Shown here piece after piece: positions 40,901 to 52,870 of a stretch of DNA of 64,000 nucleotides; within the stretch, counting starts at the first letter, position 1; every line of letters begins with the position of its first letter. The stretch lies in NCBI GenBank assembly GCA_032718475.1, contig JAUCBJ010006506.1:52953-116952 (forward strand), read 5' to 3'. This stretch comes from Nemertoderma westbladi. Its lineage: Eukaryota > Xenacoelomorpha > Nemertodermatida > Nemertodermatidae. The translations under genes and the position numbers were made by a program. The notes beneath the pieces were generated by a model, which saw only the letters and a list, made by a program, of their open reading frames with translations, searched no databases and had not been told where the DNA came from.

Positions 40901-43900
40901 CAGCTGTAAGGAAATAAGTAAGAACCAATGATTGGGAAAGGTCAACAGCTGTAAGGAAGTAAGTAAGATACAATGATAGGGAAAGGTCACCAGCTGTAAG
41001 GAAGTAAGTAAGATACAATGATGAGGAAAGGTCAACAGCTGTAAGGAAATAAGTAAGAACCAATGATTGGGAAAGGTCAACAGCTGTAAGGAAGTAAGTA
41101 AGATACAATGATAGGGAAAGGTCACCAGCAGTAAAGGAAGCAAGTAAAATACAATGATAGGGAAAGGTCACCAGCAGTAAAGGAAGCAAGTAAAATACAA
41201 TGATAGGGAAAGGTCACCAGCAGTAAGGAAATAATTAAGAACCAATGATTGGGAAAGGTCAACAGCTGTAAGGAAGTAAGTAAGATACAATGATAGGGAA
41301 AGGTCACCAGTTGTAAAGGAAGCAAGTAAAATACAATGACAGGGAAAGGTCACCAGCAGTAAAGGAAGCAAGTAAAATACAATGATAGGGAAAGGTCACC
41401 AGCAGTAAAGGAAGCAAGTAAAATACAATGATAGGGAAAGGTCACCAGCAGTAAAGGAAGCAAGTAAAATACAATGATAGGGAAAGGTCACCAGCAGTAA
41501 AGGAAGCAAGTAAAATACAATGATAGGGAAAGGTCACCAGCAGTAAAGGAAGCAAGTAAAATACAATGATAGGGAAAGGTCACCAGCAGTAAAGGAAGCA
41601 AGTAAAATACAATGACAGGGAAAGGTCACCAGCAGTAAGGAAGTAAGTAAAATACAATGATAGGGAAAGGTCACCAGCTGTAAGGAAGTAAGTAAGATAC
41701 AATGATAGGGAAAGGTCACCAGCAGTAAAGGAAGCAAGTAAAATACAATGACAGGGAAAGGTCACCAGCAGTAAAGGAAGCAAGTAAAATACAATGATAG
41801 GGAAAGGTCACCAGCAGTAAAGGAAGCAAGTAAAATACAATGATAGGGAAAGGTCACCAGCAGTAAAGGAAGCAAGTAAAATACAATGATAAGGAAAGGT
41901 CACCAGCTGTAAGGAAGTAAGTAAGATACAATGATAGGGAAAGGTCACCAGCTGTAAGGAAGTAAGTAAGATACAATGATAGGGAAAGGTCACCAGCAGT
42001 AAAGGAAGCAAGTAAAATACAATGATAGGGAAAGGTCACCAGCAGTAAAGGAAGCAAGTAAAATACAATGATAGGGAAAGGTCACCAGCAGTAAGGAAGT
42101 AAGTAAAATACAATGATAGGGAAAGGTCACCAGCAGTAAAGGAAGCAAGTAAAATACAATGATAGGGAAAGGTCACCAGCTGTAAGGAAGTAAGTAAAAT
42201 ACAATGATAGGGAAAGGTCACCAGCAGTAAAGGAAGCAAGTAAAATACAATGATAGGGAAAGGTCACCAGCTGTAAGGAAGTAAGTAAAATACAATGATA
42301 GGGAAAGGTCACCAGCAGTAAGGAAGTAAGTAAAATACAATGATAGGGAAAGGTCACCAGCTGTAAGGAAGTAAGTAAGATACAATGATAGGGAAAGGTC
42401 ACCAGCAGTAAAGGAAGCAAGTAAAATACAATGATAGGGAAAGGTCACCAGCAGTAAAGGAAGCAAGTAAAATACAATGATAGGGAAAGGTCACCAGCTG
42501 TAAGGAAGTAAGTAAGATACAATGATAGGGAAAGGTCACCAGCAGTAAAGGAAGCAAGTAAAATACAATGATAGGGAAAGGTCACCAGCTGTAAGGAAGT
42601 AAGTAAGATACAATGATAGGGAAAGGTCACCAGCAGTAAAGGAAGCAAGTAAAATACAATGATAGGGAAAGGTCACCAGCAGTAAAGGAAGCAAGTAAAA
42701 TACAATGATAGGGAAAGGTCACCAGCTGTAAGGAAGTAAGTAAGATACAATGATAGGGAAAGGTCACCAGCTGTAAGGAAGTAAGTAAAATACAATGATA
42801 GGGAAAGGTCACCAGCTGTAAGGAAGTAAGTAAAATACAATGATAGGGAAAGGTCACCAGCAGTAAAGGAAGCAAGTAAAATACAATGATAGGGAAAGGT
42901 CACCAGCAGTAAGGAAGTAAGTAAAATACAATGATAGGGAAAGGTCACCAGCAGTAAAGGAAGCAAGTAAAATACAATGATAGGGAAAGGTCACCAGCAG
43001 TAAAGGAAGCAAGTAAAATACAATGATAGGGAAAGGTCACCAGCTGTAAGGAAGTAAGTAAGATACAATGATAGGGAAAGGTCACCAGCAGTAAAGGAAG
43101 CAAGTAAAATACAATGACAGGGAAAGGTCACCAGCAGTAAAGGAAGCAAGTAAAATACAATGAGGGGGAAAGGTCACCAGCTGTAAGGAAGCAAGTAAAA
43201 TACAATGATAGGGAAAGGTCACCAGCAGTAAGGAAGTAAGTAAAATACAATGATAGGGAAAGGTCACCAGCAGTAAGGAAGTAAGTAAAATACAATGATA
43301 GGGAAAGGTCACCAGCTGTAAGGAAGTAAGTAAAATACAATGATAGGGAAAGGTCACCAGCAGTAAGGAAGTAAGTAAAATACAATGATAGGGAAAGGTC
43401 ACCAGCTGTAAGGAAGTAAGTAAGATACAATGATAGGGAAAGGTCACCAGCTGTAAGGAAGTAAGTAAAATACAATGATAGGGAAAGGTCACCAGCTGTA
43501 AGGAAGTAAGTAAAATACAATGATAGGGAAAGGTCACCAGCAGTAAAGGAAGCAAGTAAAATACAATGACAGGGAAAGGTCACCAGCAGTAAAAGAAGCA
43601 AGTAAAATACAATGATAGGGAAAGGTCACCAGCAGTAAGGAAGTAAGTAAAATACAATGATAGGGAAAGGTCACCAGCAGTAAAGGAAGCAAGTAAAATA
43701 CAATGACAGGGAAAGGTCACCAGCAGTAAAGGAAGCAAGTAAAATACAATGACAGGGAAAGGTCACCAGCAGTAAAGGAAGCAAGTAAAATACAATGATA
43801 GGGAAAGGTCACCAGCAGTAAGGAAGTAAGTAAAATACAATGATAGGGAAAGGTCACCGGCAGTAAGGAAGTAAGTAAAATACAATGATAGGGAAAGGTC

Positions 43901-46900
43901 ACCAGCAGTAAGGAAGTAAGTAAAATACAATGATAGGGAAAGGTCACCAGCTGTAAGGAAGTAAGTAAGATACAATGATAGGGAAAGGTCACCAGCTGTA
44001 AGGAAGTAAGTAAAATACAATGATAGGGAAAGGTCACCAGCTGTAAGGAAGTAAGTAAAATACAATGATAGGGAAAGGTCACCAGCAGTAAAGGAAGCAA
44101 GTAAAATACAATGATAGGGAAAGGTCACCAGCAGTAAGGAAGTAAGTAAAATACAATGATAGGGAAAGGTCACCAGCAGTAAGGAAGTAAGTAAAATACA
44201 ATGATAGGGAAAGGTCACCAGCTGTAAGGAAGTAAGTAAGATACAATGATAGGGAAAGGTCAACAGCTGTAAATAAGTAAGTAAAATACAATGATAGGGA
44301 AAGGTCACCAGCTGTAAGGAAGTAAGTAAAATACAATGATAGGGAAAGGTCACCAGCAGTAAGGAAGTAAGTAAAATACAATGATAGGGAAAGGTCACCA
44401 GCTGTAAGGAAGTAAGTAAGATACAATGATAGGGAAAGGTCACCAGCAGTAAAGGAAGCAAGTAAAATACAATGATAGGGAAAGGTCACCAGCAGTAAAG
44501 GAAGCAAGTAAAATACAATGATAGGGAAAGGTCACCAGCTGTAAGGAAGTAAGTATGATACAATGATAGGGAAAGGTCACCAGCAGTAAAGGAAGCAAGT
44601 AAAATACAATGACAGGGAAAGGTCACCAGCAGTAAAGGAAGCAAGTAAAATACAATGATAGGGAAAGGTCACCAGCAGTAAAGGAAGCAAGTAAAATACA
44701 ATGACAGGGAAAGGTCACCAGCAGTAAAGGAAGCAAGTAAGATACAATGATAGGGAAAGGTCACCAGCTGTAAGGAAGTAAGTAAGATACAATGATAGGG
44801 AAAGGTCACCAGCAGTAAAGGAAGCAAGTAAAATACAATGACAGGGAAAGGTCACCAGCAGTAAAGGAAGCAAGTAAAATACAATGACAGGGAAAGGTCA
44901 CCAGCAGTAAAGGAAGCAAGTAAAATACAATGATAGGGAAAGGTCACCAGCAGTAAAGGAAGCAAGTAAAATACAATGATAGGGAAAGGTCACCAGCAGT
45001 AAAGGAAGCAAGTAAAATACAATGATAGGGAAAGGTCACCAGCTGTAAGGAAGCAAGTAAAATACAATGATAGGGAAAGGTCACCAGCTGTAAGGAAATA
45101 AGTAAGAACCAATGATTGGGAAAGGTCAACAGCTGTAAGGAAGTAAGTAAGATACAATGATAGGGAAAGGTCACCAGCAGTAAAGGAAGCAAGTAAAATA
45201 CAATGATAGGGAAAGGTCACCAGCTGTAAGGAAGTAAGTAAGATACAATGATAGGGAAAGGTCACCAGCAGTAAAGGAAGCAAGTAAAATACAATGACAG
45301 GGAAAGGTCACCAGCAGTAAAGGAAGCAAGTAAAATACAATGATAGGGAAAGGTCACCAGCAGTAAAGGAAGCAAGTAAAATACAATGATAGGGAAAGGT
45401 CACCAGCTGTAAGGAAGTAAGTAAAATACAATGATAGGGAAAGGTCACCAGCAGTAAAGGAAGCAAGTAAAATACAATGATAGGGAAAGGTCACCAGCAG
45501 TAAAGGAAGCAAGTAAAATACAATGATAGGGAAAGGTCACCAGCTGTAAGGAAGTAAGTAAGATACAATGATAGGGAAAGGTCACCAGTTGTAAGGAAGC
45601 AAGTAAAATACAATGATAAGGAAAGGTCACCAGCTGTAAGGAAGTAAGTAAAATACAATGATAGGGAAAGGCCACCAGCAGTAAAGGAAGCAAGTAAAAT
45701 ACAATGATAGGGAAAGGTCACCAGCAGTAAAGGAAGCAAGTAAAATACAATGATAGGGAAAGGTCACCAGCTGTAAGGAAGTAAGTAAGATACAATGATA
45801 GGGAAAGGTCACCAGCAGTAAAGGAAGCAAGTAAAATACAATGATAAGGAAAGGTCACCAGCAGTAAAGGAAGCAAGTAAAATACAATGATAGGGAAAGG
45901 TCACCAGCAGTAAAGGAAGCAAGTAAAATACAATGATAGGGAAAGGTCACCAGCTGTAAGGAAGTAAGTAAGATACAATGATAGGGAAAGGTCACCAGCA
46001 GTAAAGGAAGCAAGTAAAATACAATGATAAGGAAAGGTCACCAGCAGTAAAGGAAGCAAGTAAAATACAATGATAAGGAAAGGTCACCAGCAGTAAAGGA
46101 AGCAAGTAAAATACAATGATAGGGAAAGGTCACCAGCTGTAAGGAAGTAAGTAAGATACAATGATAGGGAAAGGTCACCAGCAGTAAAGGAAGCAAGTAA
46201 AATACAATGATAGGGAAAGGTCACCAGCAGTAAAGGAAGCAAGTAAAATACAATGATAGGGAAAGGTAAACAGCTGTAAGGAAGTAAGTAAAATACAATG
46301 ATAGGGAAAGGTCACCAGCAGTAAAGGAAGCAAGTAAAATACAATGATAGGGAAAGGTCACCAGCTGTAAGGAAGTAAGTAAGATACAATGATAGGGAAA
46401 GGTCACCAGCTGTAAGGAAGTAAGTAAGATACAATGATAGGGAAAGGTCACCAGCTGTAAGGAAGCAAGTAAAATACAATGATAAGGAAAGGTCACCAGC
46501 AGTAAAGGAAGCAAGTAAAATACAATGATAGGGAAAGGTCACCAGCTGTAAGGAAGTAAGTAAGATACAATGATAGGGAAAGGTCACCAGCAGTAAAGGA
46601 AGCAAGTAAAATACAATGATAGGGAAAGGTCACCAGCAGTAAAGGAAGCAAGTAAAATACAATGATAGGGAAAGGTCACCAGCTGTAAGGAAGTAAGTAA
46701 GATACAATGATAGGGAAAGGTCACCAGCAGTAAAGGAAGCAAGTAAAATACAATGATAGGGAAAGGTCACCAGCTGTAAGGAAGCAAGTAAAATACAATG
46801 ATAGGGAAAGGTCACCAGCAGTAAGGAAGTAAGTAAAATACAATGATAGGGAAAGGTCACCAGCTGTAAGGAAGTAAGTAAGATACAATGATAGGGAAAG

Positions 46901-49900
46901 GTCACCAGCAGTAAAGGAAGCAAGTAAAATACAATGATAGGGAAAGGTCACCAGCAGTAAGGAAGTAAGTAAAATACAATGATAGGGAAAGGTCACCAGC
47001 AGTAAGGAAGTAAGTAAGATACAATGATAGGGAAAGGTCACCTGCTGTAAGGAAGTAAGTAAGATACAATGATGAGGAAAGGTCAACAGCTGTAAGGAAA
47101 TAAGTAAGAACCAATGATTGGGAAAGGTCAACAGCTGTAAGGAAGTAAGTAAGATACAATGAGGGAAAGGTCACCAGCTGTAAGGAAGTAAGTAAAATAC
47201 AATGATAAGGAAAGGTCACCAGCAGTAAAGGAAGCAAGTAAAATACAATGATAGGGAGAGGTCAACAGCTGTAAGGAAATAAGTAAGAACCAATGATTGG
47301 GAAAGGTCAACAGCTGTAAGGAAGTAAGTAAGATACAATGATAGGGAAAGGTCACCAGTTGTAAAGGAAGCAAGTAAAATACAATGATAAGGAAAGGTCA
47401 ACAGCTGTAAGGAAATAAGTAAGAACCAATGATTGGGAAAGGTCAACAGCTGTAAGGAAGTAAGTAAGATACAATGATAGGGAAAGGTCACCAGTTGTAA
47501 AGGAAGCAAGTAAAATACAATGACAGGGAAAGGTCACCAGCAGTAAAGGAAGTAAGTAAGATACAATGAGGGAAAGGTCACCAGCTGTAAGGAAGTAAGT
47601 AAGATACAATGATGAGGAAAGGTCAACAGCTGTAAGGAAATAAGTAAGATACAATGAGGGAAAGGTCACCAGCTGTAAGGAAGTAAGTAAAATACAATGA
47701 TGAGGAAAGGTCAACAGCTGTAAGGAAATAAGTAAGAACCAATGATTGGGAAAGGTCAACAGCTGTAAGGAAGTAAGTAAGATACAATGAGGGAAAGGTC
47801 ACCAGCTGTAAGGAAGTAAGTAAAATACAATGATGAGGAAAGGTCAACAGCTGTAAGGAAATAAGTAAGAACCAATGATTGGGAAAGGTCAACAGCTGTA
47901 AGGAAGTAAGTAAGATACAATGACAGGGAAAGGTCACCAGCAGTAAAGGAAGCAAGTAAAATACAATGACAGGGAAAGGTCACCAGCAGTAAAGGAAGCA
48001 AGTAAAATACAATGATAGGGAAAGGTCACCAGCAGTAAGGAAGTAAGTAAAATACAATGATAGGGAAAGGTCACCAGCTGTAAGGAAGTAAGTAAGATAC
48101 AATGATAGGGAAAGGTCACCAGCTGTAAGGAAGTAAGTAAAATACAATGATAGGGAAAGGTCACCAGCAGTAAAGGAAGCAAGTAAAATACAATGATAGG
48201 GAAAGGTCACCAGCAGTAAAGGAAGCAAGTAAAATACAATGATAGGGAAAGGTCACCAGCAGTAAAGGAAGCAAGTAAGATACAATGAGGGAAAGGTCAC
48301 CAGCTGTAAGGAAGTAAGTAAGATACAATGATAGGGAAAGGTCACCAGCTGTAAGGAAGTAAGTAAGATACAATGATGAGGAAAGGTCAACAGCTGTAAG
48401 GAAATAAGTAAGAACCAATGATTGGGAAAGGTCAACAGCTGTAAGGAAGTAAGTAAGATACAATGATAGGGAAAGGTCACCAGTTGTAAGGAAGCAAGTA
48501 AAATACAATGATGAGGAAAGGTCAACAGCTGTAAGGAAATAAGTAAGAACCAATGATTGGGAAAGGTCAACAGCTGTAAGGAAGTAAGTAAGATACAAGG
48601 ATACGGAAAGGTCACCAGTTGTAAGGAAGTAAGTAAGATACAATGAGGGAAAGGTCACCAGCAGTAAAGGAAGCAAGTAAAATACAATGATAGGGAAAGG
48701 TCACCAGCAGTAAAGGAAGCAAGTAAAATACAATGATAAGGAAAGGTCACCAGTTGTAAGGAAGTAAGTAAAATACAATGATAAGGAAAGGTCACCAGCA
48801 GTAAAGGAAGCAAGTAAGATACAATGAGGGAAAGGTCACCAGCTGTAAGGAAGTAAGTAAGATGCAATGATAGGGAAAGGTCACCAGCTGTAAGGAAGCA
48901 AGAAAAATACAATGATAAGGAAAGGTCACCAGCAGTAAGGAAGTAAGTAAGATACAATGATAGGGAAAGGTCACCAGCAGTAAAGGAAGCAAGTAAGATG
49001 CAATGATAGGGAAAGGTCACCAGCTGTAAGGAAGCAAGAAAAATACAATGATAAGGAAAGGTCAACAGCTGTAAGGAAGTAAGTAAGATACAAGGATAGG
49101 GAAAGGTCACCAGCAGTAAAGGAAGCAAGTAAGATGCAATGATAGGGAAAGGTCACCAGCTGTAAGGAAGCAAGAAAAATACAATGATAAGGAAAGGTCA
49201 ACAGCTGTAAGGAAGTAAGTAAGATACAAGGATAGGGAAAGGTCACCAGCAGTAAAGGAAGCAAGTAAGATGCAATGATAGGGAAAGGTCACCAGCTGTA
49301 AGGAAGCAAGAAAAATACAATGATAAGGAAAGGTCAACAGCTGTAAGGAAGTAAGTAAGATACAATGATAGGGAAAGGTCACCAGCTGTAAGGAAGTAAG
49401 TAAAATACAATGATGAGGAAAGGTCAACAGCTGTAAGGAAATAAGTAAGAACCAATGATTGGGAAAGGTCTACAGCTGTAAGGAAATAAGTAAGAACCAA
49501 TGATTGGGAAAGGTCAACAGCTGTAAGGAAATAAGTAAGAACCAATGATTGGGAAAGGTCAACAGCTGTAAGGAAGTAAGTAAGATACAATGATAGGGAA
49601 AGGTCAACAGCTGTAAGGAAATAAGTAAGAACCAATGATTGGGAAAGGTCAACAGCTGTAAGGAAGTAAGTAAAATACAATGATTGGGAAAGGTCACCAG
49701 CTGTAAGGAAGTAAGTAAGATACAAGGATAGGGAATGGTCACCAGCTGTAAGGAAGTAAGTAAGATACAAGGATAAGGAAAGGTCACCAGCTGTAAGGAA
49801 GTAAGTAAAATACAATGATAGGGAAAGGTCACCAGCAGTAAAGGAAGCAAGTAAAATACAATGATAGGGAAAGGTCACCAGCAGTAAAGGAAGCAAGTAA

Positions 49901-51117
49901 GATACAATGAGGGAAAGGTCACCAGCTGTAAGGAAGTAAGTAAGATACAATGAGGGAAAGGTCACCAGCTGTAAGGAAGTAAGTAAGATACAAGGATAGG
50001 GAAAGGTCACCAGCAGTAAAGGAAGCAAGTAAGATGCAATGATAGGGAAAGGTCACCAGCTGTAAGGAAGTAAGTAAGATACAATGATAGGGAAAGGTCA
50101 CCAGCTGTAAGGAAGTAAGTAAAATACAATGATGAGGAAAGGTCAACAGCTGTAAGGAAGTAAGTAAAATACAATGATAGGGAAAGGTCACCAGCTGTAA
50201 GGAAGTAAGTAAAATACAATGATAGGGAAAGGTCACCAGCAGTAAGGAAGTAAGAAAAATACAATGATAAGGAAAGGTCAACAGCTGTAAGGAAGTAAGT
50301 AAGATACAATGATAGGGAAAGGTCACCAGCTGTAAGGAAGTAAGTAAAATACAATGATAGGGAAAGGTCACCAGCTGTAAGGAAGTAAGTAAAATACAAT
50401 GATGAGGAAAGGTCAACAGCTGTAAGGAAGTAAGTAAAATACAATGATAGGGAAAGGTCACCAGCTGTAAGGAAGCAAGAAAAATACAATGATAAGGAAA
50501 GGTCAACAGCTGTAAGGAAGTAAGTAAGATACAATGATAGGGAAAGGTCACCAGCTGTAAGGAAGTAAGTAAAATACAATGATAGGGAAAGGTCACCAGC
50601 TGTAAGGAAGTAAGTAAAATACAATGATGAGGAAAGGTCAACAGCTGTAAGGAAGTAAGTAAAATACAATGATAGGGAAAGGTCACCAGCTGTAAGGAAG
50701 CAAGAAAAATACAATGATAAGGAAAGGTCAACAGCTGTAAGGAAGTAAGTAAGATACAATGATAGGGAAAGGTCACCAGCTGTAAGGAAGTAAGTAAAAT
50801 ACAATGATAGGGAAAGGTCACCAGCTGTAAGGAAGTAAGTAAAATACAATGATGAGGAAAGGTCAACAGCTGTAAGGAAGTAAGTAAAATACAATGATAG
50901 GGAAAGGTCACCAGCTGTAAGGAAGTAAGTAAAATACAATGATGAGGAAAGGTCAACAGCTGTAAGGAAGTAAGTAAGAACCAATGATTGGGAAAGGTCA
51001 ACAGCTGTAAGGAAGTAAGTAAGATACAATGATAGGGAAAGGTCACCAGTTGTAAGGAAGCAAGTAAGATACAATGATAGGCATATTTATCGCCCTGTAA
51101 GTAAGGTGAAGTACAAT
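37941..51117 (-). repeat. 45/46-bp minisatellite filling SLC1 intron 1, built on the exon 2 acceptor
   Basis: About 290 tandem units are present. On the gene strand a unit reads CTTACTTACTTCCTTACAG and then CTGGTGACC, nearly the same as the real exon 2 acceptor (CTTACTTCGTTACAG then CTGGTGATT). It carries one or two CTTAC branch-point-like motifs, a pyrimidine tract, the AG and the first exon bases. Units of 45 bp usually keep CAG|CTGG. The 46-bp units read TTTACTGCTGG, others read TTACTGCTGG or TTACAACTGG, and in all of these the AG is lost. Minor classes include the TTCTTACTTATTTCC form, which resembles the native flank more closely. Because 45 is a multiple of three, long spurious minus-strand frames appear (LQLVTFPYHCILLTS repeats). 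Local higher-order repeats are present, with periods of about 280 bp near 38.1 kb and 225 bp near 50.5 kb. Confidence 0.97.
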
Positions 51118-51285
51118 GTATGTGAAGGGTCATCAGCCCACCCCATTTATTAGACAAGACCGGTCATATGGCAACGACAATAAGTTGTTGTGATTAGTAA
51201 TTAGTGACTATTTATCGCCTATATTGGCTTTTATGGTATTATATTATCATTTACACTACTGCCTGACAAATAGTAAAATTCTCAC
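51118..51285 (-). other. Unique 5' end of SLC1 intron 1
   Basis: This is non-repetitive intron sequence between the exon 1 donor (TTCAG|GTGAGA) and the degenerate right end of the 45-bp array. The last two array-like units near 51,080-51,130 are heavily diverged. TTATCGCC is present at 51,212-51,219 and again at 51,087-51,094 just inside the array edge. It is the complement of the GGCGATAA motif clustered at 55.0-55.1 kb. Confidence 0.6.
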
Positions 51286-51513
51286 CTGAAGTAGTCTAAG
51301 TATAAGAACGCCAGGTAAGGCGATGACATAAATAGTTGAAATAGAAAGGTTGAAGGGTCGCAAAATGAGTCCAATCACAGTACCAATTACGCAAAACAAA
51401 AGAATTAGTATGACTAGTAGATTAGAACGCAATAATCGCCGTAAACAACTCTTAGTACATCTCCCTCCACAGAATCTCGGTTCTGAGACCGCCAAAACCG
51501 CTTCCTTCTCCAT
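51286..51513 (-). CDS. SLC1-family amino-acid transporter, exon 1 with start codon
   Basis: This coding part of exon 1 gives 76 codons. The start is the ATG at 51,511-51,513. An upstream GTG codon also keeps the frame open, but ATG is the natural start. The exon ends CTTCAG|GTGAGA (donor GT at 51,284-51,285). The N-terminus is a short cytosolic tail with a basic cluster (CLRRLLRSN). TM1 follows (about residues 32-52, LLVILILLFCVIGTVIGLIL), then LRPFNLS, with NLS as a possible glycosylation sequon. The next helix starts at IYVIALPGVLILRLLQ. Joined to exon 2 this gives LILRLLQ-LVILPF, matching the family signature in which a G-[ED]-L-x-LRML segment runs into LILP. The phase 0/0 join needs no adjustment. 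A further upstream non-coding exon cannot be excluded. Confidence 0.9.
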
Positions 51514-52870
51514 CACGACAATATATCAATCAATTAATATAAAATATTTGGTAAATCCATGTATTAGTGAACTGAAAGACAATTATAATAAATTAGTGAT
51601 CAAAATATTCAGACAATTTGAACTATTCATAGAAAACTAATACTAATTCCAATTCAAGAAATAGATATGGTTTATTCTTTATACAACCACTGACACAGCT
51701 GTACATTTTGCCAACATGTAGGCCTACGGCCTACACAATACGAACTGCACTGAACGCACATACAGTAGTCTTATTGGATAGTCGAATCATTTACAACAAT
51801 ATGCGATGCAAACAGCAGTACCGAAGCATTGTAACGCAACTTGCTACTTAGTGCCAGCAATCAACTCGACCCACAAATAAACCCTGGATTTATTTCCCTT
51901 CCGGTTATATGGTTAACTTTCAACGCTAATCAAAAATAGCGCAACTTTATTCTCCCTTGGACTTCCACAACACACACAGTCATCTATAGCAGGGCCTGTT
52001 GTACTTATAACTCAGTATCGAAGATTAAATATACTCTTTTACTGCCATGGCTGATCGGCTGATAACAAAGTCCCAGAGTTTCTCTCCCGGACTATCAGTT
52101 GCCCGTACATATCGTCCCGACTGACTTTTATTCCCGGACACTTCGACTCGGACTTTAGTCTTTCCTGACCCTTTCACGGACTTTCTCGCACGCATTCTAT
52201 ACACACACACGTGTATAGACGAAGTCTAACACGAAGATATGCATGATAGGCATGCGATGATATTGTCTTAGGAAATACAGGTTTGATCATCGATGCAGAA
52301 TAATATTACAGTATCAACGAATTTCAACATACTGTAGTAAATATAATTGTGTGTGTTCTGAAGAAATTAAAGAATACATATAGACAAAAAATAAAATGAT
52401 CAATAACACAACAATAACGCAAACAGTATCGGTGCCGACGACACACAATATTAAAGCAGAATGGTGTATAACACTGTATAAGAGTAAAATTAGTCACCAT
52501 GTAAATCTTAGACTGAATAACACGAGGCCTTTCAATTAACTAATGATCTTTTGTTATTGGACGCACCTTGATAACATGACAATATGAAGGCCTTGATATG
52601 CCAGGATGGGATTTGTCTTGGCCTTTGTTACCATTTGTAAATGTAAAGATAGACCAGCAACCAAGTGCATAATGGTACAAGGTAGAACCATATTTGTTAG
52701 GACGTGCTATTCATTCATTTCGTCGACCCATTCTGTACGTTTAAGTGGCAATTAGTAAATGGTAGTTGAAAGTTTAATAATGCGAAACTTACAAAACTAA
52801 CTACAATAGGCAAATGGATTTTATTACTTGTTTAGTTATGGAATACAATGTAATTAATGGGGGCCGTACA
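51514..52870. other. Upstream flank of the SLC1 gene; no gene recognised
   Basis: This 1.36-kb non-repetitive stretch should contain the 5' UTR and promoter of the minus-strand SLC1 gene. No clear TATA box, upstream exon or conserved gene can be assigned. GTAGGCCTAC and a second GGCCTAC form an inverted pattern near 51,718-51,736. A short (CA)n run lies at 51,970-51,980 and another at 52,200-52,210. The short open frames (for example the minus-strand 52,025-52,210 and plus-strand 51,350-51,640 frames) look like chance: the latter is antisense to exon 1. Confidence 0.6.

Noticed and set aside
37950-51157. Many minus-strand frames up to 412 codons in the 45/46-bp array, suggesting a family of hydrophobic repeat proteins.
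   Set aside because: Unit length 45 keeps a frame open by arithmetic, and the frames lie inside an intron. The flanking SLC1 exons join perfectly without them. Only the terminal part of the 37,564-38,154 frame is real (exon 2).
34254-51513. SLC1 gene as a pseudogene.
   Set aside because: All three exons are open, phases match, splice sites are canonical and family motifs are intact; nothing in the window shows decay.
51350-51640. Plus-strand 96-codon frame.
   Set aside because: It is antisense to SLC1 exon 1, which has clear family homology on the minus strand.
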